Shown: piece by piece, positions 1 through 9,623 of the stretch | Layout of the letters: every line of letters starts with the position of its first letter | Numbering within the stretch: position 1 is the stretch's first letter | From: Microvirga brassicacearum | Lineage (GTDB): Bacteria; Pseudomonadota; Alphaproteobacteria; Rhizobiales; Beijerinckiaceae | Direction: 5' to 3' | Assembly: GCF_008757455.1 (NCBI RefSeq) | Contig: NZ_VCMV01000071.1 | Span: 104,786-168,785 of the forward strand | DNA length: 64,000 nucleotides | Notes under the pieces: model-generated | Told to the model about the DNA's origin: nothing | Database searches by the model: none | What the model saw: the letters and a program-made list of their open reading frames with translations, nothing else | Program-made: the position numbers and the translations under genes

Positions 1-156
1 GGCGGCCAGGAAATTTCCCTCCAGGCTTGCGGCCGGCCGGATCGTTTCGGCCGGATCGGTGCTCGCGGCATTTGCGGGAGCGGCAGCGAACCCGACCATC
101 GAGAGCGCGAGAACAGACAGGCCTTTGCGGGCCAAAGGCAAAATAAAGGTTGGCAC
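1..156 (-). CDS. Secreted TPR-like protein, N-terminal part only (cut by window edge)
   Basis: Partial gene running off the left edge; 52 residues are visible. It opens with a Sec-type signal peptide: basic start, a hydrophobic core (LSVLALSMVGFAA) and an AxA cleavage motif (APANA). After the cleavage site comes a segment ending SLEGNFLAA, which resembles the start of tetratricopeptide-repeat proteins of Hyphomicrobiales; that family call is inference. I chose the GTG at 156 because GGAG lies nine bases upstream; an in-frame ATG at 183 would add nine residues and is possible. It is co-directional with and downstream of the ETF-QO gene's strand but starts about 160 bases after its stop. Confidence 0.5.
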   Translation of the reverse strand, partial: MPTFILPLARKGLSVLALSMVGFAAAPANAASTDPAETIRPAASLEGNFLAA

Positions 157-319
157 TAAACGCGGCTCCACTGATCGCAGCATCCCGGCACGAGATGTGC
201 GCCAAATCAGGCCGGAGAATGGCGGTTCCCGGCCAAGGGGGCAAGGGGCGGCGCCCTTGCGGTCAAGCTCTCGTGATGCGGCGGCCCGATCCTGAGCGCC
301 GCGCCACGCAACGATTTTC

Positions 320-1978
320 TCACATGTTGACGTAATTCGGGCCGCCCCCGCCTTCCGGCGTGACCCAGTTGATGTTCTGGTTGGGGTCTTTGATGTCGCA
401 GGTCTTGCAGTGGACGCAGTTCTGCGCGTTGATCACGAAGCGCGGCGCATCGGCCTCCACCCATTCGTAGACCGCAGCCGGGCAGTAATATTGCGAGGGG
501 CCGCCGTAGACGTCGAGTTCGGAGGCCTTCTGCAGCGCCATGTCATTCACCTTCAGGTGAATCGGCTGATCTTCCTCGTGATTGGTGTTCGAGAGAAACA
601 CCGAGGAGAGCCGGTCGAAGGTGAGAACGCCGTCTGGCCGCGGATATTTGATCGGCGCGACCTCGGAAATGGGCTTGAGCGTCTCGAAATCGGCCTTGCC
701 GTGCTTCATGGTGCCGAAAAACGACCAGCCGAGAAGCTCGTTCGTCCACATGTCGAAGCCGCCAAGGGCGGTTCCGACCATCGTGCCGAATTTCGACAGG
801 AACGGCTTCACGTTCCGAACGCGCTTGAGATCCCGGCCGATGGCGGACGAGCGCCAGGAATTCTCGTACTCCGTGACTTCGTCGTGCTGGCGTCCGACCG
901 CAATGGCCGCAAACACATGATCGGCGCAGAGGATACCGGACAGAATCGCGTTGTGGCTGCCCTTGATGCGCGGCACGTTCACGAAGCCGGCCGAATCGCC
1001 CACGAGGCAGCCGCCGGGGAAGACGAGTTTCGGCACCGATTGCCAGCCGCCCTCGACAATGGCGCGACCGCCATAACCGATGCGCTTGGCTCCCTCGAAG
1101 GTGTCGCGGATCATCGGGTGGGTCTTGAAGCGCTGCAGCTCTTCAAACGGCGACAGGGTCGGGTTCTTGTAGTTCAAGTGCACCACGAAACCGACCGACA
1201 CCAGATTATCGTCGAAATGATAGAGCCAGGAGCCGCCGCCGGTATCGTTCGACAGCGGCCAGCCCATGGAGTGACGGACGAGGCCGGGCCGATGCCGGGC
1301 GGGATCCACCTGCCAGATTTCCTTGACGCCGAGGCCGTATTTCTGGTGATCGCGGCCGTTGGCGAGATCGAACCGGCGGATCAGCTGCTTGGACAGGCTG
1401 CCGCGCGAGCCTTCGGCGAAGATCGTGTATTTGGCGCGAAGTTCCATGCCGCGGGTGAAGCTGGCATTGGGCTCGCCCTCGCGGCCGATGCCCATGTCGC
1501 CGGTCGCGATGCCGACGATCCGGCCATCCTCTTCGAGAAATTCGGCGGCCGGGAAGCCGGGATAGATTTCAACCCCGAGCTCTTCGGCCTTGCGGCCGAG
1601 ATAGCGTGCCACGTTGCCGAGCGAACCAATGAAATTGCCGTGGTTGTTCATGAGTTTCGGCATGAACAGATTGGGCAGGCGCACGCCGCCGGCCGGGCCG
1701 AGATAGAGAAATTGATCCTCCGTCACCTCGGTCGTGAGGGGCCGGTCACCGTCATTGCGCCATTCCGGCAGCAGCTGGTCGAGGCCGCAGGGGTCGATCA
1801 CCGCTCCCGAGAGGATGTGCGCGCCGATCTCCGAGCCTTTTTCGACCACGACGACCGAGACGTCGCCGCCCTTCCCGGCTGCTTCCTGCTTGAGCCGGAT
1901 CGCCGCAGCGAGGCCCGCTGGACCGCCGCCGACGATCACGACGTCGAATTCCATCGATTCACGGGCGGGCAGATCCAT
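320..1978 (-). CDS. Electron transfer flavoprotein-ubiquinone oxidoreductase
   Basis: Inner-membrane-associated flavoprotein (552 aa, full length for the family) that passes electrons from reduced ETF, loaded by acyl-CoA and other dehydrogenases, to ubiquinone. An N-terminal dinucleotide-binding motif (VVIVGGGPAGLAAA, about residues 13-26) binds FAD. The C-terminal ferredoxin-like domain carries the 4Fe-4S cysteines (CPAAVYEW, then NCVHCKTCDIKDP) and ends in the typical GGGGPNYVNM tail. The ATG at 1978 is preceded by a strong GGAG seven bases away. It is divergent from the uracil-DNA glycosylase gene, sharing a 238-base upstream region. No etfAB genes are nearby. Confidence 0.96.
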   Translation of the reverse strand: MDLPARESMEFDVVIVGGGPAGLAAAIRLKQEAAGKGGDVSVVVVEKGSEIGAHILSGAVIDPCGLDQLLPEWRNDGDRPLTTEVTEDQFLYLGPAGGVRLPNLFMPKLMNNHGNFIGSLGNVARYLGRKAEELGVEIYPGFPAAEFLEEDGRIVGIATGDMGIGREGEPNASFTRGMELRAKYTIFAEGSRGSLSKQLIRRFDLANGRDHQKYGLGVKEIWQVDPARHRPGLVRHSMGWPLSNDTGGGSWLYHFDDNLVSVGFVVHLNYKNPTLSPFEELQRFKTHPMIRDTFEGAKRIGYGGRAIVEGGWQSVPKLVFPGGCLVGDSAGFVNVPRIKGSHNAILSGILCADHVFAAIAVGRQHDEVTEYENSWRSSAIGRDLKRVRNVKPFLSKFGTMVGTALGGFDMWTNELLGWSFFGTMKHGKADFETLKPISEVAPIKYPRPDGVLTFDRLSSVFLSNTNHEEDQPIHLKVNDMALQKASELDVYGGPSQYYCPAAVYEWVEADAPRFVINAQNCVHCKTCDIKDPNQNINWVTPEGGGGPNYVNM

Positions 1979-2216
1979 TATTGTTCTCCTGGCGCATGAT
2001 CCGGCGAGCGATCACGCGGTTAAGCACCATCCCGAGGTCCGACAATCCGGACCACGGCGCTCATTGTTTACCTATGAACAAGTCGGCCGCACTCCTCAAC
2101 CTCCCGCTTGGGAAGTTTTGAACGGTTCCATTTGACCCAAACCGCCCCTGACGCAAGACCGGCCTCCGGAATAATGCCGAGTTGTCCACGTGGCGCGGCC
2201 GGCTTACATACGATCC

Positions 2217-3062
2217 ATGCAGGACCAGCCCCTCGACCGCGACGCGCTCCACGCGATCCTCGATTTCCATATCGAGGCGGGGGTCGACATCGCACTCGAC
2301 GAAGTGCCGCATAACCGGTTCGCCGAGGCTGCGGTCCCCGCACCGGCGCGCAATCCCGAGCCCGCTTCCGAGCGGCCCGAGCCCGCGGCTCTCGCCTCGC
2401 CGGAGCCGTCGCGCCCGCCCCGTCCGCTGCCGGCGCTTGCCGCCTTGGCCCCCGAGGAAGCAGCGTCCCTTGCCCGAGAGCATGCTCGCGATGCGACCTC
2501 GCTGGAGGCGCTTGAAGCGATCCTGCAGAGCTTCGACGGCTGTGCGCTGAAATTCAGCGCCAAGAACCTGGTCTTCTGCGACGGCAACCCGCAAAGCCGC
2601 GTTATGCTCATCGGCGAGGCGCCCGGCGGCGACGAGGACCGGATCGGCAAGCCGTTCATGGGCCGTTCCGGCCAGTTGCTCGATCGGATGCTCGCGGCTA
2701 TCGGCCTCGACCGGACCCAGGTCTATATCGCCAATATCGTGCCGTGGCGTCCTCCTGGAAACCGCACGCCGACGCCGCAGGAAGTCGCGATCTGCAAGCC
2801 CTTCATCGCCCGCCAGATCGAATTGGCGAGCCCCGAATTCCTGCTCTGCCTCGGTGGGCCCTCGACCCAGAACCTGCTTGAGACCAAGGAGGGGATCCTG
2901 CGCGCCCGCGGCCGCTGGCTCACCTACAAGACCGGCGACGGTCGCGCGATCCGCACGCTGCCGACCCTGCATCCGGCCTATCTGCTGCGCCAGCCTCTGC
3001 AGAAACGGCTTGGCTGGCGGGATTTCCAGAGCTTGCGCCGGGCCCTCGACGGGCGCGAATAA
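2217..3062 (+). CDS. Uracil-DNA glycosylase, family 4 (type UDGa)
   Basis: Removes uracil from DNA, the first step of base excision repair. The 281-residue protein has an Ala/Pro-rich N-terminal stretch (about residues 25-75) and a C-terminal catalytic domain with motif 1 GEAPGGDEDRIGKPFMGRSG and motif 3 LHPAYLLR. Family 4 enzymes normally hold a 4Fe-4S cluster with four cysteines. Here cysteines are seen at FDGC, VFC, AIC and LLC, but the usual CxxC pair in front of the first strand is not present as such. The ATG at 2217 was chosen over an upstream in-frame GTG at 2190 because the conserved part starts well downstream of it. Neighbours moaB, rnhB and ccrM are often linked in this order. Confidence 0.9.
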   Translation: MQDQPLDRDALHAILDFHIEAGVDIALDEVPHNRFAEAAVPAPARNPEPASERPEPAALASPEPSRPPRPLPALAALAPEEAASLAREHARDATSLEALEAILQSFDGCALKFSAKNLVFCDGNPQSRVMLIGEAPGGDEDRIGKPFMGRSGQLLDRMLAAIGLDRTQVYIANIVPWRPPGNRTPTPQEVAICKPFIARQIELASPEFLLCLGGPSTQNLLETKEGILRARGRWLTYKTGDGRAIRTLPTLHPAYLLRQPLQKRLGWRDFQSLRRALDGRE

Positions 3063-3154
3063 GCGGGCTCTTTTGGTCGCGACGGAACTTGCTTATACGC
3101 TCCAGCTTATAAGAATGCAGCGGCGTGCCGCGATTTTCCGGGAAAGTTTAAGCC

Positions 3155-4027
3155 ATGCGCTGGGATGATTTTCGCCCCTCATCGAATGTCGAGGACCGCC
3201 GTGGAATGAGGATGCCCGGCGGTGCAGGCGGCCTCGGCATCGGCACCATCGTCATACTCGGTCTGGTCGGCTGGGCGCTGGGCATCGATCCGCGCATCCT
3301 GATCGGCGGCGCCGAGATGATCGCCGGCGGCGGCTCCGGCTACGAGCAGCCGCAACAACAGGGCCGGCAGGGCGCGCCGCAAGACGAGATGGGCCGGTTC
3401 GCCGCCGCGATCCTCGGCAACACCGAGGACGTGTGGAAGGACGTGCTGCCAAAACAGGCCAACCGGCAATACCAGCCACCCAAACTCGTGCTCTTTTCCG
3501 AAGGGACCCGCTCCGGCTGCGGCGCCGCCCAATCGGCCATGGGACCGTTCTACTGCCCGCTCGACCAAACGGTTTATATTGACCTCACCTTCTTCCAGGA
3601 CATGCAGCGCAAATTCCGGGCCGGCGGCGAGTTCGCCTACGCCTATGTGCTGGCGCACGAGGTCGGTCACCACATCGAAAATCAGCTCGGCATCCTGCCT
3701 CGCGTGCAGGCACGACAGCGCGAGGTGGGACAATCGGAGGGAAACCTGCTCTCGGTGCGCGTGGAACTGATGGCCGATTGCCTGGCGGGGGTCTGGGCGC
3801 ATCATTCGCAGGCGCGCTGGCAATCCCTGGAACCCGGCGATGTGGAGCAGGCTGTGGCCGCGGCCGAGGCCATCGGCGACGATCGCCTGCAGCGCAAGAC
3901 ACAAGGTCAGGTGGTGCCGGATTCGTTTACCCACGGCTCCTCGGCCCAGCGCGTCCGCTGGCTCACGACCGGCCTGAAGGAGGGCTCGATCCAGGCCTGC
4001 GATACGTTCCGGGCGAGCAGGCTTTAG
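3155..4027 (+). CDS. ypfJ: Neutral zinc metallopeptidase, YpfJ family
   Basis: Membrane-anchored protease of the zinc-peptidase family PF04228 (290 aa, normal length). It starts with the family's typical MRWDDFRPSSNVEDRR segment, followed by a glycine-rich linker and one membrane helix (about residues 28-45). The active-site motif HEVGHH sits near residue 167, and a conserved ELMADCLAGVWAHH segment downstream supplies further ligands. The C-terminus contains the family's SFTHGSSAQRVRW segment. The substrate is not known for this family. It stands between udg and moaB on the same strand with about 90 bases upstream. Confidence 0.92.
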   Translation: MRWDDFRPSSNVEDRRGMRMPGGAGGLGIGTIVILGLVGWALGIDPRILIGGAEMIAGGGSGYEQPQQQGRQGAPQDEMGRFAAAILGNTEDVWKDVLPKQANRQYQPPKLVLFSEGTRSGCGAAQSAMGPFYCPLDQTVYIDLTFFQDMQRKFRAGGEFAYAYVLAHEVGHHIENQLGILPRVQARQREVGQSEGNLLSVRVELMADCLAGVWAHHSQARWQSLEPGDVEQAVAAAEAIGDDRLQRKTQGQVVPDSFTHGSSAQRVRWLTTGLKEGSIQACDTFRASRL

Positions 4028-4055
4028 AGCTTGATGCCGAAAGAGCGAGAACCCC

Positions 4056-4607
4056 ATGCCCGGTATCGATGAAACCCGACCGTTCGTGCCGCTTGGCATC
4101 GCGGTGCTGACCGTCTCCGACACCCGCTCGCTTCAGGACGACCGTTCCGGCGACACCCTGTCGGAACGGCTGACGAAGGCCGGTCACGTGCTGGCGGATC
4201 GCGCCGTCGTGCCGGACAATATCGAGATGATCCGCCGCAAGGTGAAGGCGTGGGTGGCCAATCCGTCCATCGATGTGGTGATCACCACCGGCGGCACCGG
4301 TTTCACGGGCCGCGACGTGACGCCGGAGGCCATCGAACCCCTGTTCGACAAGCGGATGGAGGGCTTCTCGACCCTCTTCCACCGCATCTCGTTCGATACG
4401 GTCGGCACCTCGACGATCCAGTCGCGGGCGACCGCCGGACTTGCCGGGACCACCTTCATCTTCGTGCTGCCGGGCTCGCCCGGCGCGTGCAAGGATGCGT
4501 GGGACGGCATTCTCGCGGCTCAGCTCGACTACCGGCACCACCCGTGCAACTTCGTCGAGATCATGCCCCGTCTCGACGAGCATCTGAAACGCGGCAAGCT
4601 TACCTGA
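4056..4607 (+). CDS. moaB: Molybdenum cofactor biosynthesis protein B
   Basis: MoaB/MogA-fold protein (183 aa) that adenylylates or binds molybdopterin during molybdenum cofactor synthesis in the cytoplasm. It has the family motifs VLTVSDTRS near residue 15, TTGGTGFTGRDVTPEA around residues 76-91 and LPGSPGACKDAW towards the end. The start ATG at 4056 lies 28 bases after the metallopeptidase stop. Its 3' end overlaps the convergent glycosyltransferase-like gene by eight bases. No other moa gene is in the window. Confidence 0.94.
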   Translation: MPGIDETRPFVPLGIAVLTVSDTRSLQDDRSGDTLSERLTKAGHVLADRAVVPDNIEMIRRKVKAWVANPSIDVVITTGGTGFTGRDVTPEAIEPLFDKRMEGFSTLFHRISFDTVGTSTIQSRATAGLAGTTFIFVLPGSPGACKDAWDGILAAQLDYRHHPCNFVEIMPRLDEHLKRGKLT

Positions 4608-5094
4608 AGGCCGGGTCGCGCTCGATTACAGCAGCAAGCCGCACCGGCGATCCGGCTTTCGTCCCATCCATGAAGACGCGGCGGTGAACCAGATCCCCCG
4701 CCCGGATGGCTGACGGCGAGACCCAATCCCGCAGCATGTGAACAGCTGCCTGAAGGAACCCCTGACGGCGCCTGAGCCGGGCGCGGTCCTGCCGATGGAC
4801 GCTGACAAACCGGTCGAGGACGCGGATCCAGCCCTCCTGTGGCAGGTCGCCGTCGTCGAGACAGAGCAGCCATTCGCGACGGGCACGCTTCGCGCCGTCG
4901 CTCCACGACAATGCGGGTGAGAGCGCCAGGGTGGCTCCCGCCTCCTCCACCACCCGCTCGACGGCCTCGTCCGCCGCCCTCACCAGAACGACCGCATCCG
5001 CCACAAGTCCGGCCGTGACCGCCGGCACAAGGGCGCCGAGGGTCACCGCCAAAGCTTCGGGGCCGTGCGTGACGCGGATGAGAGCGGTGATCAT
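4600..5094 (-). CDS. Small glycosyltransferase-family-2-like protein
   Basis: A 164-residue cytoplasmic protein starting MITALIRVTHGPEALAVTL, which matches the first strand and helix of family-2 glycosyltransferase-like proteins of Hyphomicrobiales. It keeps an acidic LCLDDGD motif near residue 90, where the sugar-nucleotide-binding aspartates would be, followed by GWIRVLDRFV. The usual VVDAGSxDGT strand is replaced by AVVLVRAADEA, so the donor site is degenerate and activity is doubtful. The gene is convergent with moaB (8-base overlap) and its start faces the SOS-boxed radical SAM gene. The reading frame stays open farther upstream, but the conserved start is at 5094. Confidence 0.7.
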   Translation of the reverse strand: MITALIRVTHGPEALAVTLGALVPAVTAGLVADAVVLVRAADEAVERVVEEAGATLALSPALSWSDGAKRARREWLLCLDDGDLPQEGWIRVLDRFVSVHRQDRARLRRRQGFLQAAVHMLRDWVSPSAIRAGDLVHRRVFMDGTKAGSPVRLAAVIERDPAFR

Positions 5095-5150
5095 GGCGCC
5101 GACCCTACCGTTTTGGGGAAATCCTGTCGCCCTGAAGATGCCTTGATTTC

Positions 5151-5165
5151 GTTCCAGTTTTGTTC
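5151..5165 (+). promoter_or_regulatory. LexA (SOS) box, upstream copy
   Basis: Perfect GTTC-N7-GTTC (GTTCcagttttGTTC), the alphaproteobacterial LexA operator consensus. It lies 46 bases before the radical SAM start codon and 56 bases from the start of the divergent gene. Confidence 0.75.
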
Positions 5166-5168
5166 TCT

Positions 5169-5183
5169 GTTCTTGAAACGTTC
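5169..5183 (+). promoter_or_regulatory. LexA (SOS) box, downstream copy
   Basis: Second perfect GTTC-N7-GTTC (GTTCttgaaacGTTC), starting 18 bases after the first box and ending 28 bases before the ATG of the radical SAM gene. Two perfect adjacent copies make chance occurrence unlikely. Confidence 0.8.
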
Positions 5184-5211
5184 TCATTTCGATTCTCCCG
5201 AGGCACCGCAC

Positions 5212-6390
5212 ATGTCCGCCCGCGCCAGAGAAGCCAGCAGCCCACCGGCCCCGTTCCAGCCCGCGCTCCCCCGCAGCGAGGCGGCAGACGCCGCGCGACG
5301 ACGCCTGATCGATCCCGCCTACCGCGTCGACCCGGATCGCCGCCGGGGCCGCGGCGCGGTGGCAAACCCGACCGGCCGCTATGAGCCCGCCCAGCGCGAG
5401 ACCTTCGAAGACGGCTGGGCCGTCGAGGAGGAGTTGGCGCCGCTCGACACGGAGGTGATCATCGAGAAGCCGCGCACCATCATCGCGCGAAACGATTCTC
5501 CCGATATCGGCTTCGACCGCTCGATCAACCCCTATCGCGGCTGTGAACACGGCTGCTCCTATTGCTTCGCCCGTCCCAGTCACGCGTTTCACGGGCTCTC
5601 ATCGGGTCTCGATTTCGAGACCAAGATCTTCGCCAAGCCGAGCGCACCCGATCTGCTCGAAAAGGAATTGCGAGCGAAAGGCTACGAGCCGAAGACGATC
5701 GCGATGGGGTCCAACACCGACCCCTACCAGCCGCTCGAGCGGCGTTTCCGGATCACGCGGGCCATTCTCGAGACCCTCAACCGGACGAATCACCCGGTCG
5801 GCATCGTGACGAAGTCAGCGCTAGTGACGCGGGATATCGACATCCTGAGCCAGATGGCCGACCGGCAGCTCGCCAAGGTGGCGATCTCGATCACGACGCT
5901 CGACCCGAGGCTCGCACGCAAGATGGAGCCCCGCGCCGCCTCGCCGGCAAAGCGGCTGGAGACGGTGCGCAAGCTTGCCGAGGCCGGCATTCCCGTCACC
6001 GTCCTCGTGGCGCCGATCATCCCGGCGATCAACGACCACGAGATCGAGGCGATCCTGAAGGCCTCCTATGCGGCAGGCGCCCGCGAGGCCGGATATGTGC
6101 TGCTGCGGCTGCCGCACGACCTGAAGGACCTCATGCGCGACTGGCTCGCCGAGCATTATCCCGACAAGCTCAACCACGTCTTCTCGCTGCTGCAGGAAGC
6201 CCGCGGCGGCAAGGATTATGATTCGGGCTGGGGCGTCAGGCAGACGGGAGTGGGCCCCTTCGCGTGGATGCTCGGCCGCCGCTTCGAGACCGCCACCGCG
6301 CGCCTCGGCATGAACACCCGACGGATCAAGCTGCGCACGGACCTGTTCGTGCCGCCGGCGCAGGACAAGGCTCAATTGTCGCTGTTTTGA
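5212..6390 (+). CDS. PA0069-family radical SAM protein (SplB-like)
   Basis: Radical S-adenosylmethionine enzyme (392 aa) related to spore photoproduct lyase-like SplB/Rv2578c proteins. The 4Fe-4S motif C-x3-C-x2-C is seen in NPYRGCEHGCSYCFARPSH near residues 105-120. A conserved TDPYQPLERRFRITR segment, a SALVTRDIDIL segment and the PHDLKDLMRDWL region follow. Starting at ATG 5212 puts the protein right behind two LexA boxes; the frame is open farther upstream but without conservation. SplB-like genes are members of the SOS regulon in some alphaproteobacteria, so a DNA-damage role is inferred; the exact reaction is unknown. Confidence 0.9.
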   Translation: MSARAREASSPPAPFQPALPRSEAADAARRRLIDPAYRVDPDRRRGRGAVANPTGRYEPAQRETFEDGWAVEEELAPLDTEVIIEKPRTIIARNDSPDIGFDRSINPYRGCEHGCSYCFARPSHAFHGLSSGLDFETKIFAKPSAPDLLEKELRAKGYEPKTIAMGSNTDPYQPLERRFRITRAILETLNRTNHPVGIVTKSALVTRDIDILSQMADRQLAKVAISITTLDPRLARKMEPRAASPAKRLETVRKLAEAGIPVTVLVAPIIPAINDHEIEAILKASYAAGAREAGYVLLRLPHDLKDLMRDWLAEHYPDKLNHVFSLLQEARGGKDYDSGWGVRQTGVGPFAWMLGRRFETATARLGMNTRRIKLRTDLFVPPAQDKAQLSLF

Positions 6391-6433
6391 GAATCTGTCT
6401 GGAATGGATGCGCCACAGACTTTCTAATGGGGC

Positions 6434-7072
6434 ATGTCCGAACCGATTCGCTTACCCCCGCCCGATATCGGCCTCAAGCGCGAGCGCGCCCTGCGCCGCG
6501 CAGGGTTTCAATGCGTCGCCGGTCTCGACGAAGTCGGACGCGGGCCGTTGGCAGGACCGGTCGTGTCGGCGGCCGTGGTGCTCGATCTGAAGAAGGTCCC
6601 CTCAGGCCTTGCTGATTCGAAGGCCCTGACGGCGGAACAGCGGGAGGCGCTGTTCGAGCAGATCCTCACCACCGCCCATGTGGGCATCGCGTCGATCTCG
6701 CACACGGATGTGGACAGCATCAATATCCGGCAGGCCTCCTTGCGCGCCATGTGCCGCGCCCTGGCGGCCCTGCCCTGCACGCCCGATATGGCGCTCGTCG
6801 ACGGCAATGACCCGCCTGCCCTGCCCTGCCGGGTCGAGGCGGTCATCAAGGGCGACGCGTCGATCGCATCGATCGCCGCGGCCTCCATCGTCGCCAAGGT
6901 GGTGCGCGATCGGCTGATGGTCCGGCTCGGTGCCATCTACCCGTCCTATGGGTTTCACACCAACGTCGGTTACGCCACGAAATTCCATCTTTCGGCGCTC
7001 GCGAGCGACGGCCCCTCTCCGTTCCATCGCATGACTTTTTCGCCTTTGCGCCAAGGGTTACTGGACCTGTAA
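6434..7072 (+). CDS. rnhB: Ribonuclease HII
   Basis: Cleaves the RNA strand of RNA-DNA hybrids and single ribonucleotides in DNA. The 212-residue protein contains the catalytic GLDEVGRGPLAGPVV motif (about residues 31-45), the VDGND motif near residue 121 and the conserved IKGDASIASIAAASIVAKV segment. The C-terminus ends normally at SPLRQGLL. It follows the radical SAM gene after 43 bases and may be read through from it. A second RNase H gene, rnhA, lies at 43.3-43.7 kb in the window. Confidence 0.96.
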   Translation: MSEPIRLPPPDIGLKRERALRRAGFQCVAGLDEVGRGPLAGPVVSAAVVLDLKKVPSGLADSKALTAEQREALFEQILTTAHVGIASISHTDVDSINIRQASLRAMCRALAALPCTPDMALVDGNDPPALPCRVEAVIKGDASIASIAAASIVAKVVRDRLMVRLGAIYPSYGFHTNVGYATKFHLSALASDGPSPFHRMTFSPLRQGLLDL

Positions 7073-7078
7073 CCTAGC

Positions 7079-7093
7079 TTAACAAGCATTAAC
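7079..7093 (+). promoter_or_regulatory. Possible CtrA-type site upstream of ccrM
   Basis: Sequence TTAACAAGCATTAAC, i.e. TTAA-N6-TTAAC. The CtrA consensus is TTAA-N7-TTAA(C), so the spacing is one base short. It sits in an AT-rich stretch 138 bases before ccrM, a known CtrA target in Caulobacter. A second weak TTAA-containing stretch lies at 7164-7180. Confidence 0.35.
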
Positions 7094-7224
7094 CTTGAAA
7101 ACTCAATCATATCAATGGGTAGGCAAAGTTTGCCGATCTAAAATAAGATGCGTTTTCTCCGCTTTTAAACTTCGTCTTTACCCTAACGCGCCATGATCCG
7201 GATTGTCAGTTGCGTAAACGGTGA

Positions 7225-8475
<1,251 letters not shown>

Positions 8476-8494
8476 CGGACGAGAATTCTTGAAC

Positions 8495-8526
8495 CAGAAT
8501 GGCCGGGCGTTTTTCCGGCCATTTTG
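8495..8526 (+). terminator. Terminator after ccrM
   Basis: A 12-base-pair hairpin (CAGAATGGCCGG / CCGGCCATTTTG, one G-U pair) with a T-rich loop of eight bases, 20 bases after the ccrM stop. The trailing T run is short. Confidence 0.6.
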
Positions 8527-8696
8527 ATTCGGTGCCATGTCAAACAGCGTGGACCTCACCAAACTTGAAGGTGTCCCGCACGAACATGGCGGGCTGCGCC
8601 AAAACCGCAATCGCGTGATGGTCGGGCTGCAAATCAGCTCCGCACCAACCGCGATGTCCCCATGCCAAATCACCCGAAGAGCTTTAGCATCGTCTC

Positions 8697-9623
8697 ATGG
8701 CTCCTTCTTCTCTCGACCCCTCCCTACTCGCCGCCGCCTCGCAACCGTCGTGGGACGATCTCCGGATCTTTCTGGCCGTGGTGGCTCATGGATCGATGAA
8801 CGGCGCCGGGCGTGCGCTCGGACAAAGCCAGCCGACGATCGCGCGGCGGATGCGGGTGCTGGAGGATGGCCTCGGGGTCGCCCTCTTCATTCGCGGACCG
8901 AACAATCTGAGCCTGACGGAGGCGGGGCGAGCCGTTCTCGAAGCGGCGGCTCCCATGGCAAGCGCCGCGGACGCCGTTCCGGCTGCGGCGGCCGCCTATG
9001 GTCCGGACCCGGCGGCGCCGGTGCGCGTCACGGCGACCGCATCCGTCACCATGTTCCTGTCGCTCCATGCGGGGAGCCTCGCAAAGCAAGGAAACGCCGA
9101 TATCGCCTACATCCCGACCCGACGCCACCTCGACCTTATCGGCGGAGAGGCCGATATTGCCCTGCGCATGCGCCGCCTTCCCGAGCTGGCGCCGGAACTG
9201 GTCGTCCGCCGAGTCGGACGCGTGGCATTCGCCATGTACGCCCAGACCGCTAGCCCGACCGCGGTGATTGCGCCCTCGGATGATCCCACCCTGTCGCGTC
9301 AGGCGGCGTTCGTCGCACGGTTTGCCGAGGGCCGTCCCATCGCGGCGCGGATCGGTGACATGCCGATCCGATATCAGGCGGCGAGATCCGGATTGGGCGC
9401 CGCGTTCCTGCCCTGCTGGCTCGGCGATTCCGACCCTGATCTCGTACAGGTCGCGCCTCCGCCTCAGGATCTTGCCGAAGACGTGTTTCTCATCATGCAC
9501 GAGCGCAGCAGGAAGCGGACGAACGTTCAGCAAGTGGCGAACGCGATGGTCGGCCTGTTCAAGAAAAAGCATGGCCTGCTGGCGGGCCTCGAGCCGCGCC
9601 GGACTGAGCTACTTCAGATCTGA
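8697..9623 (+). CDS. LysR-family transcriptional regulator
   Basis: DNA-binding regulator of 308 residues. The N-terminal winged helix-turn-helix (about residues 18-78) has WDDLRIFLAVVAHGSMNGAG, then GQSQPTIARRMRVLEDGLG, a typical LysR pattern. The C-terminal effector domain is of the short kind seen in proteins that begin VRVTATASV. No obvious target is divergent from it. Its 3' end overlaps convergent mutY by ten bases. The 220 bases upstream hold the ccrM terminator and no recognisable gene. Function unknown. Confidence 0.88.
   Translation: MAPSSLDPSLLAAASQPSWDDLRIFLAVVAHGSMNGAGRALGQSQPTIARRMRVLEDGLGVALFIRGPNNLSLTEAGRAVLEAAAPMASAADAVPAAAAAYGPDPAAPVRVTATASVTMFLSLHAGSLAKQGNADIAYIPTRRHLDLIGGEADIALRMRRLPELAPELVVRRVGRVAFAMYAQTASPTAVIAPSDDPTLSRQAAFVARFAEGRPIAARIGDMPIRYQAARSGLGAAFLPCWLGDSDPDLVQVAPPPQDLAEDVFLIMHERSRKRTNVQQVANAMVGLFKKKHGLLAGLEPRRTELLQI

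Noticed and set aside
410..1999. 529-codon open frame antisense to the ETF-QO gene
   Set aside because: Mirror frame caused by strong G/C third-position bias; no domain pattern, fully inside a well-supported gene.
8527..8673. Possible small gene upstream of the LysR gene, minus strand
   Set aside because: The frame merges into the antisense of ccrM and shows no family pattern.
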